Positions 63,478-64,000 of a DNA stretch of 64,000 nucleotides are shown here, piece after piece. The first letter of the stretch is position 1. Each line of letters starts with the position of its first letter. The stretch lies in the NCBI GenBank assembly GCA_902631295.1, contig CACOXV010000007.1:16047-80046 (forward strand), read 5' to 3'. The position numbers and the translations under genes were made by a program. The notes beneath the pieces are model-generated. The model had not been told where the DNA came from. It did no database searches and worked only from the letters and a program-made list of their open reading frames with translations. Origin of the DNA: Paracoccaceae bacterium (lineage in GTDB: Bacteria > Pseudomonadota > Alphaproteobacteria > Rhodobacterales > Rhodobacteraceae).

Positions 63478-64000
63478 ATGTCTTCTTTGAAGTGGTGGGA
63501 AAATGCAGTGATATATCAAATATACCCACGATCTTTTCAAGACTCGAATGATGACGGTATTGGAGATTTAAAGGGAATAACCAGCCGACTAGATTACTTA
63601 TCTGAACTTGGAGTGGACGCTATCTGGATCAGTCCGTTTTTTAAATCGCCGCAAAAAGATTTCGGTTATGATGTCTCAGACTATTATAGCATTAATCCAG
63701 AATACGGAACTTTAGAAGACTTCGAATTACTCGTCAGTAAGGCTCATAACTTAAAATTAAAGGTTATGTTAGACATTGTTCCAGCACATTGCTCCAGCGA
63801 ACATCCATGGTTTGTCGAAAGCAGATCTTCCACCACGAACTCTAAATCAGACTGGTTCCATTGGGCTGAACCAAAAAAAGATGGAAGTGCGCCCACAAAT
63901 TGGCTATCCTTTTTTGGAGGTCAAGCTTGGACTTGGGAACCTCGGCGTCAACAGTACTATTTGCATAACTTTCTACCAGAGCAACCAAACTTAAATTATG
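63478..64000 (+). CDS. aglA: GH13 alpha-glucosidase, 5' part, runs off the window
   Basis: MSSLKWWENAVIYQIYPRSFQDSNDDGIGDLKGITSRLDYLSELGVDAIWISPFFKSPQKDFGYDVSDYY. Confidence 0.92.
   Translation, partial: MSSLKWWENAVIYQIYPRSFQDSNDDGIGDLKGITSRLDYLSELGVDAIWISPFFKSPQKDFGYDVSDYYSINPEYGTLEDFELLVSKAHNLKLKVMLDIVPAHCSSEHPWFVESRSSTTNSKSDWFHWAEPKKDGSAPTNWLSFFGGQAWTWEPRRQQYYLHNFLPEQPNLNY

Noticed and set aside
1-64000. CRISPR arrays, tRNA or rRNA genes, prophage modules
   Set aside because: No regularly spaced repeats, T-loop-like motifs, rRNA stretches or phage structural genes were recognised by eye; a tRNAscan/minced run would settle it.

Overview
This AT-rich window looks alphaproteobacterial, probably marine Rhodobacterales (basis: gcrA, pcs, and the coxB-ctaB-ctaG-coxC-surf1-thrC-M16 block). 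I see three parts. (1) About 1-23.4 kb is an accessory-like region of small ORFs: many short ferredoxin-fold (Dabb/ABM/DUF4242-like) proteins, three GFA-family proteins, GSTs, cupins, two EamA exporters, AlkB and cytochromes. It also holds several decayed genes and structured intergenic DNA. (2) About 25.7-59.3 kb is a conserved housekeeping block: priA, fsa, xerC, pcs, gcrA, rimO, the cox assembly cluster, tldD, topA, lhr-like helicase, ftsEX, lysA, argH and others. (3) An alpha-glucoside (agl) operon is split between the two flanks. aglE-aglF-aglG and the 5' part of aglA are at 59.5-64 kb on the + strand. The 3' part of aglA plus aglK are at 23.5-25 kb on the - strand, with the aglA fragment fused in frame to the N-terminal ~260 codons of an MFS transporter. 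The geometry is what one inversion of about 39-40 kb, with breakpoints inside aglA and an MFS gene, would produce; a chimeric assembly is the main alternative. This is the main discovery candidate. Others are a 106-bp double-hairpin element with terminal inverted repeats (2266-2371), a GST gene with an in-frame TAG, a gene with an apparent ATA start behind an ideal Shine-Dalgarno, a decayed cupin gene, a C-terminal gene remnant duplicated from 1.7 kb, and an ORF-poor region at 19.4-21.0 kb with two strong hairpins. All calls come from reading the sequence and supplied ORFs; no database search was run.
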